This document shows, in pieces, positions 62,530 to 64,000 of a stretch of 64,000 bases of DNA. Position 1 is the first letter of the stretch. Each line of letters opens with the position of its first letter. Made by a program: the position numbers and the translations under genes. This stretch comes from Nocardioides sp. URHA0020 (lineage in GTDB: Bacteria; Actinomycetota; Actinomycetes; Propionibacteriales; Nocardioidaceae): contig NZ_KK211172.1 of assembly GCF_000620705.1 (NCBI RefSeq), positions 16,367 through 80,366 of the forward strand, written 5' to 3'. Below the pieces are notes generated by a model. That model had not been told where the DNA came from, did no database searches, and saw only the letters and a list, made by a program, of their open reading frames with translations.

Positions 62530-63827
62530 CGCTGGAACCGGACGGAGACCGCCGCGCCGTGGCCGGGCAGGTCCTCGGCGCCTGCCAGCGTCACGACGTG
62601 GTCGGCGACCTCGGCCAGTCCCTCGCGGGTGTAGTCGACGACGTGCACCGACTTGGTGAACGCGCGCACCGACAGGCCGCTGCTGTGGCAGGCGCACCCC
62701 GCGGTGGGCAGCACGTGGTTGGATCCGGCGCAGTAGTCGCCGAGGCTGACCGGGGCGTACTGGCCGACGAAGATCGCGCCGGCGTTGCGCACCCGGGCGG
62801 CGTACGACGACGCGTCCTCGGTGTGGATCGCGAGGTGCTCGGCGGCGTACGCGTTGACGACGTCGAGCCCCTGCTCGAGGTCGTCGACCAGGACGATGCC
62901 GGACTGGTTGCCGGTGAGGCTGGTCCGGATCCGCTCGACGTGCTTGGTGGCGTAGACCTGCTTGTCGAGTTCGGCGTCGACCTCGTCGGCGAGCCGCAGC
63001 GACGGGGTGACCAGCACCGCTGCCGCGAGCGGGTCGTGCTCGGCCTGGCTGATCAGGTCGGCGGCGACGTACGCCGCGGTGGCGGTGTCGTCCGCGAGGA
63101 TCGCGATCTCGGTCGGGCCGGCCTCGGAGTCGATGCCGACCTGGCCCTTGAGCAGCCGCTTGGCCGTGACCGTGTAGATGTTGCCGGGACCGGTGACCAG
63201 GTCGACCTTGGCGCACGACCCGACGCCGTACGCGAACATCGCGATCGCCTGGGCGCCGCCGACGGCGTACACCTCGTCGATGCCGAGCAGCGCGCACGCC
63301 GCCAGGATCGTGGGGTGCACCTGACCGCCGAACTCCCGCTGCGGCGGGCTGGACAGGGCGATCGACTGCACACCGGCGGTCTGCGCGGGTACGACGTTCA
63401 TCAGCACGCTGGAGACCAGCGGCGCCAGGCCGCCGGGCACGTAGAGGCCCACGCGGTCGACCGGCACCTTGCGGTGGGTGACCCGGGCACCGGGCCCGAG
63501 GTCGGTCACGGCGTCGTGCTCGAGCTCGTTGGCGCAGGTGAGGCGCAGCCGACGGATCGACTCCTCCAGCCCCGCCCGGATGGCCGGGTCGAGCTGCTCG
63601 AGGGCGGCGGTCGTCGCGCCCGGCGCGACCCGGATGTCGTCGAGGACGACCCCGTCGAAGCGCTCGGCGTACTCGAGGATGGCGTCCAGCCCGCGGGTGC
63701 GGACCCCCTCGCAGATCGCATGCACCGCCGGCACCGCGGCCTCGACGTCGAAGTCGGCACGGGGCACGGCTGCGCGGTAGTCGACGCCTCGGCGGTCGGC
63801 TCCTCGCAGGTCGATGCGCTGGATCAT
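62526..63827 (-). CDS. hisD: histidinol dehydrogenase
   Basis: 433 residues. Segments YVPGGLAPLVSSVLMNVVPA, VTGPGNIYTVTAKRLLKGQV, DLISQAEHDPLAAAVLVTPS (Zn ligands Gln and His), YAAEHLAIHTED and LGDYCAGSNHVLPT (Asp ligand) are all present. It performs the two-step NAD oxidation to histidine. First gene of hisD-C-B-H-X-A-F. ATG 63827 is 6 bases after a TAGAAT box; no Shine-Dalgarno is needed. Confidence 0.97.
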   Translation of the reverse strand: MIQRIDLRGADRRGVDYRAAVPRADFDVEAAVPAVHAICEGVRTRGLDAILEYAERFDGVVLDDIRVAPGATTAALEQLDPAIRAGLEESIRRLRLTCANELEHDAVTDLGPGARVTHRKVPVDRVGLYVPGGLAPLVSSVLMNVVPAQTAGVQSIALSSPPQREFGGQVHPTILAACALLGIDEVYAVGGAQAIAMFAYGVGSCAKVDLVTGPGNIYTVTAKRLLKGQVGIDSEAGPTEIAILADDTATAAYVAADLISQAEHDPLAAAVLVTPSLRLADEVDAELDKQVYATKHVERIRTSLTGNQSGIVLVDDLEQGLDVVNAYAAEHLAIHTEDASSYAARVRNAGAIFVGQYAPVSLGDYCAGSNHVLPTAGCACHSSGLSVRAFTKSVHVVDYTREGLAEVADHVVTLAGAEDLPGHGAAVSVRFQR

Positions 63828-63833
63828 GCCTCG

Positions 63834-63839
63834 ATTCTA
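63834..63839 (-). promoter_or_regulatory. -10 element TAGAAT, leaderless-type promoter of the his operon
   Basis: Minus-strand TAGAAT is followed by 6 bases and ATG 63827. A leaderless transcript would leave no room for a his leader peptide or T-box. Confidence 0.55.
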
Positions 63840-63890
63840 CGAGCGGGTCCCCGGTCACGACGGATCGGCGACGGGGCATGGACGGTCGAC

Positions 63891-64000
63891 GGTGGTTTCG
63901 AGGCTCAGGCCTGGCGGCCTTCGCACCTCAACCACCGGAAGCCCGGCGGCCTTCGCACCTCAACCACCGGAAGCCCACCGGCCTTCGCACCTCGACCACC
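63891..64000. repeat. intergenic repeat array, continuing past the right edge
   Basis: GGTGGTTTCGAGGCTC followed by repeated CCTTCGCACCTCAACCACC units (about 34-35 base period) is the inverse orientation of the 53443-53657 family. It has GAAGGCC in place of GAGGGCC. The array is cut by the window end. Confidence 0.85.

Overview
The window is high-GC DNA from an actinobacterium. Gene order (rpsA, polA, Liv transporter, ANTAR regulator, pyk, gltBD, lgt, trp and his clusters), a PriA-type hisA and many leaderless-looking promoters fit that phylum. The dispersed GGTGGTTGAGGTGCGAG repeats and overall style suggest Nocardioides or a close relative (inference, no search was run).

Positions 1-616 hold the start of rpsA, which runs off the left edge. 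Positions 825-24005 form a large envelope-glycan island. It has three very large AftD-like GT-C glycosyltransferases (4683-8822, 10787-14506, 14503-18621), a smaller GT-C-like membrane protein (20931-22670), a GT4 glycosyltransferase, two acyltransferase-3 membrane proteins, four SAM methyltransferases, a DUF3068 protein, a 48-residue DUF2613-like peptide and a Wzx-like flippase. From memory, the set matches the mycobacterial Rv0224c-Rv0228/Rv0236c (aftD) locus, expanded and rearranged. It sits between rpsA and polA, which are neighbours in mycobacteria.

Positions 23999-28633 carry polA, a hotdog thioesterase, a GNAT acetyltransferase and a DUF554 protein. Positions 28769-37403 carry a branched-chain amino-acid type ABC transporter. 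Its binding protein is separated from livHMGF by a small catabolic module (MarR regulator and two amidohydrolases). LivH carries an extracytoplasmic beta-sandwich domain at its N-terminus.

Positions 37545-46772 hold a PdtaR-like ANTAR regulator, an odd short tRNA with a Leu anticodon next to a decayed HTH/LAGLIDADG-type gene, pyk, gltD and gltB. Positions 46926-53405 hold lgt, a SCO-family copper chaperone, trpA, trpB and trpC, small membrane proteins (DUF4190, DUF2752, HGxxPAAW, Trp-operon membrane protein) and hisI. No trpE is present.

After a tandem intergenic repeat (53443-53657) comes a heterodimeric ABC exporter pair whose first gene is frameshifted, then a TIGR03085-type protein. The his operon hisD-C-B-H-(unknown)-A-F (63827 down to 58365) follows, and the same repeat family recurs at the right edge. 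Most genes in the biosynthetic operons overlap by 4 or 8 bases, implying translational coupling. No trpF was seen, so hisA (PriA type) may serve both histidine and tryptophan synthesis.
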